DNA from: JBGQOG01 sp052113705
Lineage (GTDB): Bacteria; Pseudomonadota; Alphaproteobacteria; Rhodobacterales; Rhodobacteraceae
DNA: 46,775 bases
NCBI RefSeq assembly: GCF_052113705.1
Contig: NZ_JBGQOG010000026.1
Location: 1 to 46,775 of the forward strand
Reading direction: 5' to 3'
The notes beneath the pieces were generated by a model. The model had not been told where the DNA came from, made no database searches, and was given only the letters and a program-made list of their open reading frames with translations. Each line of letters begins with the position of its first letter. Position 1 is the stretch's first letter. Shown here in pieces: positions 16,597 through 25,308 of the stretch. Made by a program: the position numbers and the translations under genes.

Positions 16597-17889
16597 ATGG
16601 CCAATGTCGTCGTCGTCGGCGCCCAATGGGGTGACGAGGGGAAAGGCAAGATCGTTGACTGGCTTTCGGAACGCGCCGATGTGATCGCGCGGTTTCAGGG
16701 CGGTCATAACGCGGGCCATACGTTGGTCATCGGCAATCAGGTCTTCAAGCTCTCGCTCCTGCCCTCGGGCATCGTGCGCAAGGGCAAGCTGGCCGTCATC
16801 GGCAATGGCGTCGTGCTCGACCCCTGGGCGCTGTTCTCGGAAATCGACAAGCTGACGGCGCAGGGCGTGGAAATTTCCACCGAGAACCTGATGATCGCGG
16901 AAAACACCCCGCTGATCCTGCCGCTGCATCAGGATCTGGACAAGCTGCGCGAAGAAGCCGCGGGCAAAGCCAAGATCGGCACCACCGGCCGCGGCATCGG
17001 GCCTGCCTATGAAGACAAAGTCGGCCGCCGCACCATCCGCGTCGCCGATCTGGCCGATCCGGAAACCCTCTCGGCCCGCATCGACCGTCTGCTCGCGCAT
17101 CACGACCCGCTCCGCGTCGGCCTTGGCGCCACGCCGATTGACCGCGCCGAGCTGGAGGCGAAACTCGCCGAAATCGCGCCGAAACTCTTGCCCTATGCCG
17201 CCCCGGTCTGGAAAGTGCTGGGTGAGATGCGCCGCGCGGGCAAACGCATCCTGTTCGAGGGCGCGCAGGGCTCGCTCCTCGACATCGATTTCGGCACCTA
17301 TCCCTACGTGACCTCCTCGACCACGATGTCGGGCATGGCCGCCACCGGCACCGGCATGGGCCCCTCGTCCATCGGTTTCGTGCTGGGGATCGTGAAGGCC
17401 TATACCACCCGCGTCGGCGAAGGCCCCTTCCCGACCGAGCTGGAGGATGCGGACGGCCAGCGTCTGGGCGAGCGCGGCCATGAATTTGGCACCGTCACCG
17501 GGCGCAAGCGCCGCTGCGGCTGGTTCGATGCGGTGCTGGTGCGCCAGACCTGCCAGATCTCGGGCGTCAACGGCATCGCGCTGACCAAGCTCGACGTGCT
17601 CGACGGTTTCAAGACGCTGAAAATCTGCGTGGGCTATGAGATCGACGGCGTGAAATACGACTATCTGCCGACCGCCGCCGCGCTGCAGGCGAAAGTCACC
17701 CCGATCTATGAAGAGATGGACGGCTGGCAGGAAAGCACGCAAGGCGCGCGCAGCTGGGCCGATCTGCCCGCCGCCGCGATCAAATATGTGCGCCGCATCG
17801 AAGAGCTGATCCAATGCCCGGTCGCCATGCTCTCGACCAGCCCGGAGCGCGACGATACCATCCTCGTCACCGATCCTTTCGCGGATTGA
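16597..17889 (+). CDS. purA: Adenylosuccinate synthetase PurA
   Basis: The 430-residue enzyme converts IMP, aspartate and GTP to adenylosuccinate, the first committed step to AMP. The N-terminus MANVVVVGAQWGDEGKGK carries the GTP-binding loop GDEGKGK (12-18). Later segments include GTTGRGIGPAYEDK, FEGAQGSLLDIDFGTYPYVTSS and TGRKRRCGWFD. Two ATGs occur, at 16591 and 16597. The second is chosen because GAGGAG at 16585-16590 leaves a normal 6-nt spacer, while the first would have none. A strong terminator follows. Confidence 0.96.
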   Translation: MANVVVVGAQWGDEGKGKIVDWLSERADVIARFQGGHNAGHTLVIGNQVFKLSLLPSGIVRKGKLAVIGNGVVLDPWALFSEIDKLTAQGVEISTENLMIAENTPLILPLHQDLDKLREEAAGKAKIGTTGRGIGPAYEDKVGRRTIRVADLADPETLSARIDRLLAHHDPLRVGLGATPIDRAELEAKLAEIAPKLLPYAAPVWKVLGEMRRAGKRILFEGAQGSLLDIDFGTYPYVTSSTTMSGMAATGTGMGPSSIGFVLGIVKAYTTRVGEGPFPTELEDADGQRLGERGHEFGTVTGRKRRCGWFDAVLVRQTCQISGVNGIALTKLDVLDGFKTLKICVGYEIDGVKYDYLPTAAALQAKVTPIYEEMDGWQESTQGARSWADLPAAAIKYVRRIEELIQCPVAMLSTSPERDDTILVTDPFAD

Positions 17890-17910
17890 CCGCGTCACAT
17901 GACGGATACC

Positions 17911-17935
17911 GGGGGGCGGCGACGCCCCCCTTTTC
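17911..17935 (+). terminator. Rho-independent terminator after purA
   Basis: GGGGGGCG (17911-17918) pairs with CGCCCCCC (17923-17930) around a GCGA tetraloop, followed by TTTTC. The next gene begins 43 nt later. Confidence 0.9.
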
Positions 17936-17976
17936 ATATGGCACCCCAGATTGCCTTAGCCACCGGAGGAAGCCTG

Positions 17977-18213
17977 ATGGCCCTGAAATACCGCACCCGC
18001 CGCCGCCTGGCGCTTCTTGTTCTGGTGGTCGGCCTGCCCGCCTATATCGTGGTGGCGGTGACGCTGATGAACTGGCTGGACGGTCGCTTTGGCCGGATGC
18101 CGATCTGGGCCGAGGTCGCGGTCTATCTGGCACTGGGCGTGATCTGGGCTTTGCCGCTGAAATCGGTGTTTCTGGGCGTTGGCCAGCCTGATCCGGACGC
18201 CAAACGCGACTGA
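17977..18213 (+). CDS. DUF2842 small membrane protein
   Basis: The 78-residue protein has a basic N-terminus (ALKYRTRRR) and two hydrophobic membrane segments (LALLVLVVGLPAYIVVAVTL and AEVAVYLALGVIWALPL). It ends FLGVGQPDPDAKRD. This is the layout of DUF2842, a family found in alphaproteobacteria and without known function. The start at 17977 follows GGAGGA; the frame extends upstream into the purA terminator, which is not credible as coding. Confidence 0.85.
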   Translation: MALKYRTRRRLALLVLVVGLPAYIVVAVTLMNWLDGRFGRMPIWAEVAVYLALGVIWALPLKSVFLGVGQPDPDAKRD

Positions 18214-18280
18214 TCGCGGGCTGTGGTTTGCCCCACGGCGCGCCGCCGAAGGCACATTGACGAAAGACGTTCTGGCCAAA

Positions 18281-18314
18281 AGCAAAGGGGCTGTCCGCGG
18301 ACAGCCCCTTTGCT
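18281..18314. terminator. Perfect 34-bp palindrome, bidirectional terminator
   Basis: AGCAAAGGGGCTGTCCG is followed at once by its exact reverse complement, a 17-bp perfect inverted repeat with no spacer. It contains A-runs on one side and T-runs on the other, so it can act as a hairpin terminator for both the DUF2842 gene (plus) and the large gene on the minus strand. The convergent stops lie 68 nt away on each side. Confidence 0.8.
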
Positions 18315-18382
18315 GATCGTCTGGCAGGACGATCCCATTCCATCCGCGAGCAGCAAGACGGAATGCGTAACACCGTTGGGCC

Positions 18383-21226
18383 TCAGGCCCGTTTGGACGC
18401 CCCGAAATAGCGCGACTGCTGCGTGATCTCGAACTGGCCGCGCCGGACCTTGGCGATCTTGCCCTGACGCAGCAGCATCCCGAACGAGCGCAGGCTGTCC
18501 TCGCGCGAGTAGCTCTCATCCTCGCTCACCGCATCGAGTTTGCGGATGATCTGCGGGCGCGAGAAATGCGGGCGCCCTTCAACCGCCGCCGTATAGGCCG
18601 CGGCGGCTTCCAGCAGATCCGGGAGCGCCTCCGCCCCCAGCCGGCCGGCAAATTCGGCAAAGCTTTTGGCCTCGGCGGGCGACAAGGGCACGTCATCCTC
18701 ATCCGTATCCTCAAAGGTCACCGGCAGATCTGCCCCGGAAATCCGGCGCGGCCGGACCACGGGCGCATCGCGCGGCACCGAGGTCGGCTCTTGATCCACG
18801 CGCTGCTCGGAGACCAGCACCAGCGGCGTCGGGCGAGCGGGCTCGGGGGCGGCCGGACGGCGGCTCGGCCCCTCGGACAGGGAAGAGCTGACCGGACGCC
18901 GCGGCCGCACGGCCTGGGTCAGGTCTTCACGGTAGGGGTCAATGGCGCGCTCTTGCGATTCCTCGGCCGTCTCTTGCCGGCCAAAACGCAGCTTGCGGTC
19001 CGCAACCGTCGCCGCCACCGCAGCCTTCAGATGCGCAATCGCCGAGAGGCGGCGGCGGTTCTCCGGCACCTCCAGCTTGGTGTTGGTCTCCTTGATCAGC
19101 CGCGAGAGATCGGATTCCGCAGGCTCCGCCCGCGAGGAGGCCGCATGGCGCTCGAGCGGACGGCTGGGCACGGCGGGCACGGCCGAGGCAGGGGCCACAC
19201 GGGCCGCTTCCGGCAGGACGATCGGCTCAGGCGCCGCCGCCGCAACCGGCGGCGTGTCACCTGCATCAGCCCCGGCGGCCGCATCCGACATTGCCGCGTC
19301 CAACGGCGCCTCCGGCGAGAGCGCCGAGTCGCCCGCCTCATCTTCATCCTGCAAAGCCGCCAGTTCGCGCAGCAGTTCCGCTTCGTCTTCGGCGGACAGA
19401 CCGCTGTCGCTCAGGTCCAGCACCGGCTCGACGATGGCGCGCAGATCCGGCTCAGACGCCGCGGCGACGGGGGCATTCGGCGTTTCCGGCGCGGCATCGG
19501 CTGCTGCGGCTTCGTCTTGCGCCAGCGGGGCGGCCGGAGCCGCCAGATCCTGCGCCAGGGCGGCCAGATCCGCATCGGGACTGCGCCGGACCTTGATGAC
19601 CCGTGCCCGGCGCGGCACCGGCGCCACTGCGGTCTGGGCCGTCGCCACCGCCGTCTCCGGGGCGGCCTCGGTCACGGCCTCAGCCTGCGGTTCCGCCACC
19701 GGCGCATCCCCGGCGGGGGCCGGTTCGGCCTCTGCCACCGCAGCTTCCGCGTCCGGTGCGCCCGCTTCGTCTTCGTCTTCGGCGTCAGCCTCGGCCTCGG
19801 CGCGTGCCACAGCGTCCTCTGCCTGTGCCGGGTCTTCGGCAAGGTCAGAGTCTTCGGCAAGGTCAGCATCGGCACCCGCGGCAAGATCCAGCCCCGAAAG
19901 GGCCGCCAGAATGGCCGCATCATCAACCAACGAGGCATCCTGCGCCGCAGGTGCTTCCACAAGCGCCTCGGACACCTTGTGCTCCGCGTCGCGCGGCATC
20001 TCATCATTCGGCGACGTCGCCGCCCCGACCCCACCGCTCAGACGCGCCAGAATCGCTTCGGCCTCAACCGTATCGACAGATTCGGAGATCTCCGCCTCTT
20101 GCGGGGACGCGGCGCCCTCGGTCGCCACCGGCATTTCCCAAGGCTCGGGCGCCAGGGCCTCCGCCTCGTCGTCATAGGCCTCCGGCCCTTCCGGCATCAC
20201 CGCCGGGGCGTCATTCTCTGCCGCTTCCGGGGTCGGCAAGTCTTGGGAAGACTCCGCCACGGCAGGCAGATCCGCCTCAAGCGCATAGCCGAAATCCGCC
20301 TCGGCGGTCTCGGCGGCGCCCGGCGCCGCCGGTGCCGCGGCCATCGCGGGTGCCAGTTCCACCGCGGCCAGCGCGGCGGCGACATCGCCTTCGGCAGGCT
20401 CCGCGCCGGTGTCAGCCAGAGCTGCGGCGCGGGCGTCGGCCACGGCGGCGCGGATGCGCTGCAGCTTGGCCGCGACGCTGTTATCGAGATTTTGCGGCGC
20501 GATCACATCGCTCTCAGCCGCCTCCCCTTCGAGGGAATCATCCCCCTCAAGCGCCGCCACCGGGGCGACAACCGAGGCTGCGGGCGCGGTCTCGACCGCC
20601 GCCGCCGGGGTTTCGGAAACCGGCACCGTGGCGGATCCGGCTGCAGCGGCAGGCGCCGAGTCGACAGGCGCGACGCCGGTGGGAACAGCTTCGGCGGGGC
20701 TTTCTTTGGCGGGGGCTTCCTCGGCAGGCAGATGCTCGCTGGAGGCAGCTTCGACGGGCGCAGCTTGCAAGGGGGCCGCCGCCGCCACGGGGGCCACGTC
20801 AACAGCCGCCGGAGCCTGCGGTGCGGCATGCAACACCAGCGGTGCCAGCGTCGGCGCAGGCGCCGCCTGCGGTTCAGTCATCGCACCACCGACCGGCGCC
20901 GAACCCTCGGGCGCGGCATCAGCCTGCGGGCGCGCGGCCTGAGGCGCCGGGGCGCCCTGGGTGCCCTGCACGTCATGCGCCCGCAGAATCACGCCATTCG
21001 CCTGAATCTTGGTCTCGACCCGGCGCTGAATCTCGCGCTCGGCAATGCGGTGCAGCATTTCCGCGTCCGGGGTCGGCGGTTCCGCCCCGAAGTAACGGTC
21101 ATCCGCCGCCAGATCCCGGAAGTATTCGGCAATCGCCTTCATCGTCGAGAACGGCTCGTCAAACCCTTCCAACGTGCAGGAAAATGTCCCGTAGGATACT
21201 GTAAGGATCTTACTCGCACCGACCAT
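18383..21226 (-). CDS. Large acidic Ala/Glu-rich protein, function unknown
   Basis: The product has about 947 residues. The first 90 residues (starting MVGASKILTVSYGTFSCTLEGFDEP, with MKAIAEYFRDLAADDRYFG) are ordered-looking, and so are the last 95 or so (FAGRLGAEALPDLLEAAAAY, then RPQIIRKLDAV, SLRSFGMLLRQGKIAKVRRG and ITQQSRYFG). The ~750 residues between are low-complexity, rich in Ala, Glu, Pro and Asp, with no membrane segment or signal peptide. The C-terminal block resembles a small winged-helix domain, which is inference only. The start is uncertain: ATG 21226 gives the likely conserved N-terminus, while the frame is open to a TTG at 21271. From memory, proteins of this kind in Rhodobacteraceae carry unreliable names; I assign none. 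Confidence 0.8.
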   Translation of the reverse strand: MVGASKILTVSYGTFSCTLEGFDEPFSTMKAIAEYFRDLAADDRYFGAEPPTPDAEMLHRIAEREIQRRVETKIQANGVILRAHDVQGTQGAPAPQAARPQADAAPEGSAPVGGAMTEPQAAPAPTLAPLVLHAAPQAPAAVDVAPVAAAAPLQAAPVEAASSEHLPAEEAPAKESPAEAVPTGVAPVDSAPAAAAGSATVPVSETPAAAVETAPAASVVAPVAALEGDDSLEGEAAESDVIAPQNLDNSVAAKLQRIRAAVADARAAALADTGAEPAEGDVAAALAAVELAPAMAAAPAAPGAAETAEADFGYALEADLPAVAESSQDLPTPEAAENDAPAVMPEGPEAYDDEAEALAPEPWEMPVATEGAASPQEAEISESVDTVEAEAILARLSGGVGAATSPNDEMPRDAEHKVSEALVEAPAAQDASLVDDAAILAALSGLDLAAGADADLAEDSDLAEDPAQAEDAVARAEAEADAEDEDEAGAPDAEAAVAEAEPAPAGDAPVAEPQAEAVTEAAPETAVATAQTAVAPVPRRARVIKVRRSPDADLAALAQDLAAPAAPLAQDEAAAADAAPETPNAPVAAASEPDLRAIVEPVLDLSDSGLSAEDEAELLRELAALQDEDEAGDSALSPEAPLDAAMSDAAAGADAGDTPPVAAAAPEPIVLPEAARVAPASAVPAVPSRPLERHAASSRAEPAESDLSRLIKETNTKLEVPENRRRLSAIAHLKAAVAATVADRKLRFGRQETAEESQERAIDPYREDLTQAVRPRRPVSSSLSEGPSRRPAAPEPARPTPLVLVSEQRVDQEPTSVPRDAPVVRPRRISGADLPVTFEDTDEDDVPLSPAEAKSFAEFAGRLGAEALPDLLEAAAAYTAAVEGRPHFSRPQIIRKLDAVSEDESYSREDSLRSFGMLLRQGKIAKVRRGQFEITQQSRYFGASKRA
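19832..19866. repeat. Tandem 18-bp repeat inside the large acidic gene
   Basis: GTCTTCGGCAAGGTCAGA is directly repeated (the second copy complete to 17 bp). On the coding strand this duplicates a six-residue DLAEDS unit, so the copy number can change without a frameshift in this low-complexity region. Confidence 0.85.
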
Positions 21227-21369
21227 TGGTTTGCTCGCTTTTCTGCCGTTACCCGTGTCTAGCACCATCAAAGTAAACTGGTTCTTTCCAATGAACGAAA
21301 AATGTCAAAATAAAGGTATCTTGACGCAAGCAATTGCAGTGTCTTGCCTTATTCGCCATGAGTATCAGC

Positions 21370-22032
21370 ATGTCAGAACCGCTTCTTCACTTCCAGCACG
21401 GCGTAATTCTCATGGGTGGGGGAGAGGTTACGGCCTTTGGCGTTAACCAAGCGGGCAGATTCGCGATCAAACTGATCGCGGCCGATGGCGGCGCGGATGT
21501 GGCGCTGGCTCTGGGGCAGATGCCCGATGCGGTGATCGGCGATTTCGACTCGGTCTCGGACGCCGCCCGGCAGGCGATTCCCGCCGCCCGGCAGTTTCCC
21601 ATCGCCGAACAAGACAGCACCGATTTCGAGAAATGCCTGATTCATACGCAGGCGCCGTTTTATCTGGCGCTGGGGTTCACCGGCAAACGGCTGGACCACA
21701 CGCTGGCAGCAATGACGGTTCTGGCGCGTCATCCGCAGCAGCCTGTCATTCTGATCGGCAGCGAGGATCTGACCTTTCTGGCCCCGGCCGAGGTGCACCT
21801 GCCGCTGGCGCCGGGGTGCCGCGTCTCGCTCTATCCGATGGGGCCGGTCACCGGACGCTCCACCGGGCTGCGCTGGCCGATCGACGGGCTGGCGCTCAGC
21901 CCCGCGGGCCGCGTCAGCACCTCCAATGAGGCGACCGGACCGGTGTCGCTGTGGCTCGACGGGCCCTGTCTGGTCATGCTGCCCTGCGATGCCTTGGGGC
22001 TGGTGCTTGAGGCGATGGGCCTCGCCACCTAG
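21370..22032 (+). CDS. thiN: Thiamine diphosphokinase
   Basis: The 220-residue enzyme transfers pyrophosphate from ATP to thiamine, making thiamine diphosphate directly. Motifs are the N-terminal LMGGGEV, AADGGAD, VIGDFDSV, QDSTDFEKCL and the GFTGKRLDHTLA signature of the catalytic domain, then a C-terminal beta domain (LSPAGRVSTSNEATG). Start choice is open: ATGs at 21358 and 21370 are in frame and neither has a clear Shine-Dalgarno site. The second gives MSEPLLHFQHGVILMGG, closest to relatives. Its TAG stop overlaps the TAG stop of the convergent exporter gene. No TPP riboswitch was seen upstream. Confidence 0.9.
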   Translation: MSEPLLHFQHGVILMGGGEVTAFGVNQAGRFAIKLIAADGGADVALALGQMPDAVIGDFDSVSDAARQAIPAARQFPIAEQDSTDFEKCLIHTQAPFYLALGFTGKRLDHTLAAMTVLARHPQQPVILIGSEDLTFLAPAEVHLPLAPGCRVSLYPMGPVTGRSTGLRWPIDGLALSPAGRVSTSNEATGPVSLWLDGPCLVMLPCDALGLVLEAMGLAT

Positions 22033-22997
22033 GCGCGGTCAGGGCGCGGGCCGCCCGCGCTCACCCGCTCGCGGTGGATCACATAGAGGCCGGAGGCGAC
22101 GATGACGGCGATACCGCTCCAGGTCAGCCCGCCGGGGAAATCCCCGAAGAAGACAAAGCCGAACAGGGTGGCGGTGACAATCTCGAGGTAATGCAGCGGG
22201 GCCAGTGTCGCCGATGGGGTGAAGGCCAGCGCATAGGTCATCGCCATATGGCTGATGGTGGCGGCCAACCCGACGCAGAACACCCACAGCCAGAAGATCC
22301 CCGAGGGCCAGGCAAAGGCAATCTCGCGCGCACCGGCCGCTGTGCCGACCAGCAGGATGGGCAGGCAGATCACCGCCGCCACCACCGCCGTCTGCATCTG
22401 CATCACCACCGGATGCGAGATGCGCGACAGCGAGCGCGTGATCAGCATGTAAAGCGCGAAAAACAGCGCCGTGCCGAGCGGAAACAGCGCGGTGGCGCCA
22501 AAGGCCGCGAAAGAGGGCTGGATGACCGCCAGCGCCCCGGCAAATCCCACAACCGCCGCTCCAAGACGCCGCGGCCCGACCTGCTCGCCCAGGGCCAGCT
22601 TGCCGATGAGCAGAATGATGAACGGCTCGACAAAGGCGATGGCGAGCGCATCGGCAATCGGCATCACCTGCACGGCCGCCACAAAGCAATAGGTGGCGAG
22701 GATCGAGACCACCGCCCGCGCCAGTGTCAGCCAGATCACCCGGGGCGTCACGGACATCGGCAGCCGCATGATCAGCACCACCGGCAGCATCAACAGCCCC
22801 TGCACCACAAAGCGCGCCAGCGTGACCGTGCCCACCGGCACCGCCTGCGAGGCCAGTTTCGAGGAGACGTCGATCAGCGGCGCCACCAGACAGAAAAAGA
22901 TCATCAGCGAGACGCCCAGCATCACCCGATCCGCCCCCATCAGGGCGGTGGATACAGGCGGCGGCACGATGGCGGCGGGTGTGTTTTGAGCGCTCAT
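22029..22997 (-). CDS. DMT-superfamily (EamA-type) transporter
   Basis: The 322-residue protein has about ten membrane segments arranged as two EamA-like halves. Signature stretches are FVVQGLLMLPVVLI, AFVEPFIILLIGKLALGEQVGPRR at the end of the first half, and APLHYLEIVTATLFGFVFFGDFP at the end of the second. It probably exports a small metabolite; the substrate is unknown. The start is taken at ATG 22997 (MSAQNTPAAIV). An alternative ATG at 23033 or 23039 has a somewhat better purine tract, and the open frame reaches 23288 without likeness to the family. It is divergent from sdaA and convergent with thiN. Confidence 0.85.
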   Translation of the reverse strand: MSAQNTPAAIVPPPVSTALMGADRVMLGVSLMIFFCLVAPLIDVSSKLASQAVPVGTVTLARFVVQGLLMLPVVLIMRLPMSVTPRVIWLTLARAVVSILATYCFVAAVQVMPIADALAIAFVEPFIILLIGKLALGEQVGPRRLGAAVVGFAGALAVIQPSFAAFGATALFPLGTALFFALYMLITRSLSRISHPVVMQMQTAVVAAVICLPILLVGTAAGAREIAFAWPSGIFWLWVFCVGLAATISHMAMTYALAFTPSATLAPLHYLEIVTATLFGFVFFGDFPGGLTWSGIAVIVASGLYVIHRERVSAGGPRPDRA

Positions 22998-23306
22998 CCG
23001 CAAGTGGTAGCGAGCGCCCCGCCGGACGTCCATCCTCATTTCCGCCCCCTGAAGTCTGTCCGCGTCATTCTTGCCGTGCAGCCGATGCTCGGCCCGCATT
23101 TGCGGGCATGATCTCCGGCGCATCCCGGGCGGGCACCCTGCCCCGCCACGCAGCACGCCCCCCGGGGGATAGCCCCGCCCGGCCCTGCACTTGCCGCACA
23201 CCGGCAGAACCCCAAGACGGCCAGAACAGACGCCATCACGTCGCTTTCCGGCCTTGCCCCCCGCGCGCAATCGGGCAGTCTGGGGCAAAGCTCAGAAAGG
23301 CCCCGG
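22998..23306. other. Divergent intergenic region, DMT exporter / sdaA
   Basis: No gene is supported here. An inverted repeat GCCCGCA-TT-TGCGGGC at 23092-23107 is a perfect 7-bp dyad that could be an operator or a short hairpin between the divergent genes. No clear -35/-10 pair or riboswitch was recognised. Confidence 0.4.
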
Positions 23307-24686
23307 ATGTTCCTCAGCGTTTTCGACATGTTCAAGGTGGGCGTCGGCCCTTCTTCCTCGCATACGATGGGGCCGATGGTCGCCGGGTCGCGCTTTCTGG
23401 ACATGCTGCGCGGGCTGCCCTTCGCGGTGCATGGGCTGCGCGCCAGCCTGCACGGCTCGCTCGCCTTCACCGGCAAGGGCCATGCGACCGACCGCGCGAC
23501 GATCCTCGGCCTCGCCGGGTTCCTGCCCGAGACCTATGACGCCACCGCCGCCGAGGCCGCCCTCGCTGCCAACCGCGAGACCCTGACCCTGGCCCCGCCG
23601 GGCCTGCCCGCGCTGGTCTTTGATCCGGCCAAGGATCTGATCTTCGATTTCGGCCCCGCATTGCCGGGCCATGCGAATGGCATGGTGTTGATGGCCACCG
23701 ATGCCCAGGGCGATGTGATCGCGCAAGAGACCTATTATTCCATCGGCGGCGGCTTTGTGCTGACTGCCGATGAGGCGGCGGGCGTCACCGACAAGTCACT
23801 GCGCACCCCCTCCTCCGTCCCCTTCCCGTTCCAGACCGCCGCCGAGATGCTGCAGATGGCCGCCGGTTCCGGAAAGAGCATCGCCGAGATGAAACGCGCC
23901 AATGAGCGGCGCTTTCGCACGGATGCCGAGATCGACGCCGGGTTGAAGCGGATCTGGTCGGTGATGAACGACTGTATTGAGCGCGGCATGGCGACCGAGG
24001 GCATCCTGCCCGGCGGGCTGAAGGTCAAGCGCCGCGCCAAGGGCATCCGTGACGCGCTGATCGCCGAGCGCGGCATGAACCTGACCGCGCCGCATGTGAT
24101 CAACGACTGGATGTCGACCTATGCGATGGCGGTGAATGAGGAAAATGCCGCCGGGGGGCAGGTGGTGACCGCACCGACCAATGGCGCGGCAGGCGTGGTG
24201 CCCGCGGTGATCCGCTACTGGCTCGACCATGTGCCGGGGGCCTCTGCCGCGCGGGTGGGCGAGTTCCTGCTGACCGCCGCCGCCGTGGGCGGGCTGGTGA
24301 AGCACAATGCCTCGATCTCGGGCGCCGAATGCGGCTGTCAGGCCGAGGTCGGTTCGGCGGCAGCGATGGCGGCGGCGGGGCTGGCGGCGGTTTTGGGCGG
24401 CACGGTCACCCAGATCGAGAATGCCGCCGAGATCGCGCTGGAGCATCACCTCGGGATGACCTGCGATCCGGTCAAGGGTCTGGTGCAGGTGCCCTGCATC
24501 GAGCGCAACGGCCTTGGCGCGATCAAGGCGGTTTCGGCGGCCAGCCTCGCGCTGCGCGGGGACGGCACGCATCTGGTACCGTTGGATGCGGCGATCGAGA
24601 CCATGCGCCAGACCGGCCGCGACATGCATGAGAAATACAAGGAAACCTCGCTGGGCGGGCTGGCGGTCAACGTCCCGAATTGCTGA
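23307..24686 (+). CDS. sdaA: L-serine ammonia-lyase (iron-sulfur)
   Basis: The 459-residue single-chain enzyme deaminates L-serine to pyruvate with a [4Fe-4S] cluster. The N-terminal beta domain starts MFLSVFDMFKVGVGPSSSHTMGPM. The catalytic alpha domain has GGQVVTAPTNGAAGVVPAV and SGAECGCQAEVGSA. Candidate cluster ligands are Cys342 or 344, Cys386 (MTCDPVKG) and Cys397 (VPCIERN). These line up with Cys343, 385 and 396 of the Legionella enzyme from known structures. The C-terminus (YKETSLGGLAVNVPNC) ends in the family's conserved terminal cysteine, which acts as a plug in the active site. Confidence 0.96.
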   Translation: MFLSVFDMFKVGVGPSSSHTMGPMVAGSRFLDMLRGLPFAVHGLRASLHGSLAFTGKGHATDRATILGLAGFLPETYDATAAEAALAANRETLTLAPPGLPALVFDPAKDLIFDFGPALPGHANGMVLMATDAQGDVIAQETYYSIGGGFVLTADEAAGVTDKSLRTPSSVPFPFQTAAEMLQMAAGSGKSIAEMKRANERRFRTDAEIDAGLKRIWSVMNDCIERGMATEGILPGGLKVKRRAKGIRDALIAERGMNLTAPHVINDWMSTYAMAVNEENAAGGQVVTAPTNGAAGVVPAVIRYWLDHVPGASAARVGEFLLTAAAVGGLVKHNASISGAECGCQAEVGSAAAMAAAGLAAVLGGTVTQIENAAEIALEHHLGMTCDPVKGLVQVPCIERNGLGAIKAVSAASLALRGDGTHLVPLDAAIETMRQTGRDMHEKYKETSLGGLAVNVPNC

Positions 24687-24782
24687 GAACGGGGGCGGGC
24701 GCGGCCAGAGGTCGCTGCCGCCCAATTCCCCGCTGCGCGATACTTGAACTTCGCCGCGCCGCCCGCTAGAGATTTGCCTGCA

Positions 24783-24872
24783 GGAAGTGTGGCCGAGTGG
24801 TTTAAGGCTCTAGTCTTGAAAACTAGCGTAGGGGGAACTCTACCGTGGGTTCGAATCCCACCGCTTCCGCCA
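24783..24872 (+). tRNA. tRNA-Ser (anticodon UGA)
   Basis: The 7-bp acceptor stem GGAAGTG / CGCTTCC (one G-U pair) is followed by discriminator G and an encoded CCA. The anticodon stem CTAGT/ACTAG holds the loop CTTGAAA, so the anticodon is UGA. A long variable arm (CGTAGGGGGAACTCTACC region) is typical of class II serine tRNAs. The T arm contains GGTTCGAATCC. Total length is 90 nt. Confidence 0.97.
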
Positions 24873-25308
24873 ATCATCCTTGAAATTGTTCATGAATTTG
24901 TCGGCGGCAGGCTCACCCCCCGACGTATCAGCCTAAGTTTTTGCGCTTGGTTGCGACAGACGCTTCGGTCTCGTCTTTCATCACAATTTACAACCCCTGC
25001 GCGCGCGTAGGCTGTTGTCTGCCAGAGCCGCCTGCACATCCCCCATGTCACACCCCGCGCCGCGGGCCCGCTCTGCGGCATCATCGCGGCGACAGAGCAA
25101 TTTCCGCGCGCCGGTTGGGCGGTGGCTGCCGCTGTGCCGTCAATGCCCGCGGGTAGTCGACGGATGACAGCTGCGCGGCCAGCAAGGCGGAAAACCGGGG
25201 GCGTGAATGCCGGGCCGGAAAGCCGAGGTGGAAAGACCACTTTTGCTGGCAGGAACTTGCCCGTATCGGACAACAATGCCGCCCCCCGGGCAACGCCACG
25301 CGCCACAG
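24873..25308. other. Gene-poor region after tRNA-Ser
   Basis: No intact gene is supported. There is no integrase and no direct repeat of the tRNA 3' end, so this is not an obvious integration site. On the minus strand, fragments in two frames faintly resemble the end of an OmpA-type peptidoglycan-binding domain (LAGRAAVIRRLPAGID in one frame and PPNRRAEIALSPR plus stop in another, ending at 25081). If real, this would be a decayed gene remnant. Confidence 0.35.

Noticed and set aside
18566..21262. Long plus-strand open frame (898 codons) antisense to the large acidic gene
   Set aside because: The translation is Arg/Gly/His-rich without any family motif, as expected for the complement of an Ala/Glu-rich high-GC gene.
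21272..21369. TPP riboswitch upstream of thiN
   Set aside because: No CUGAGA-type or other Thi-box core is present and the leader is too short.
24783..24872. tRNA-Ser as integration site of a genomic island
   Set aside because: No integrase and no second copy of the tRNA 3' end were seen; the flanking genes are core genes.
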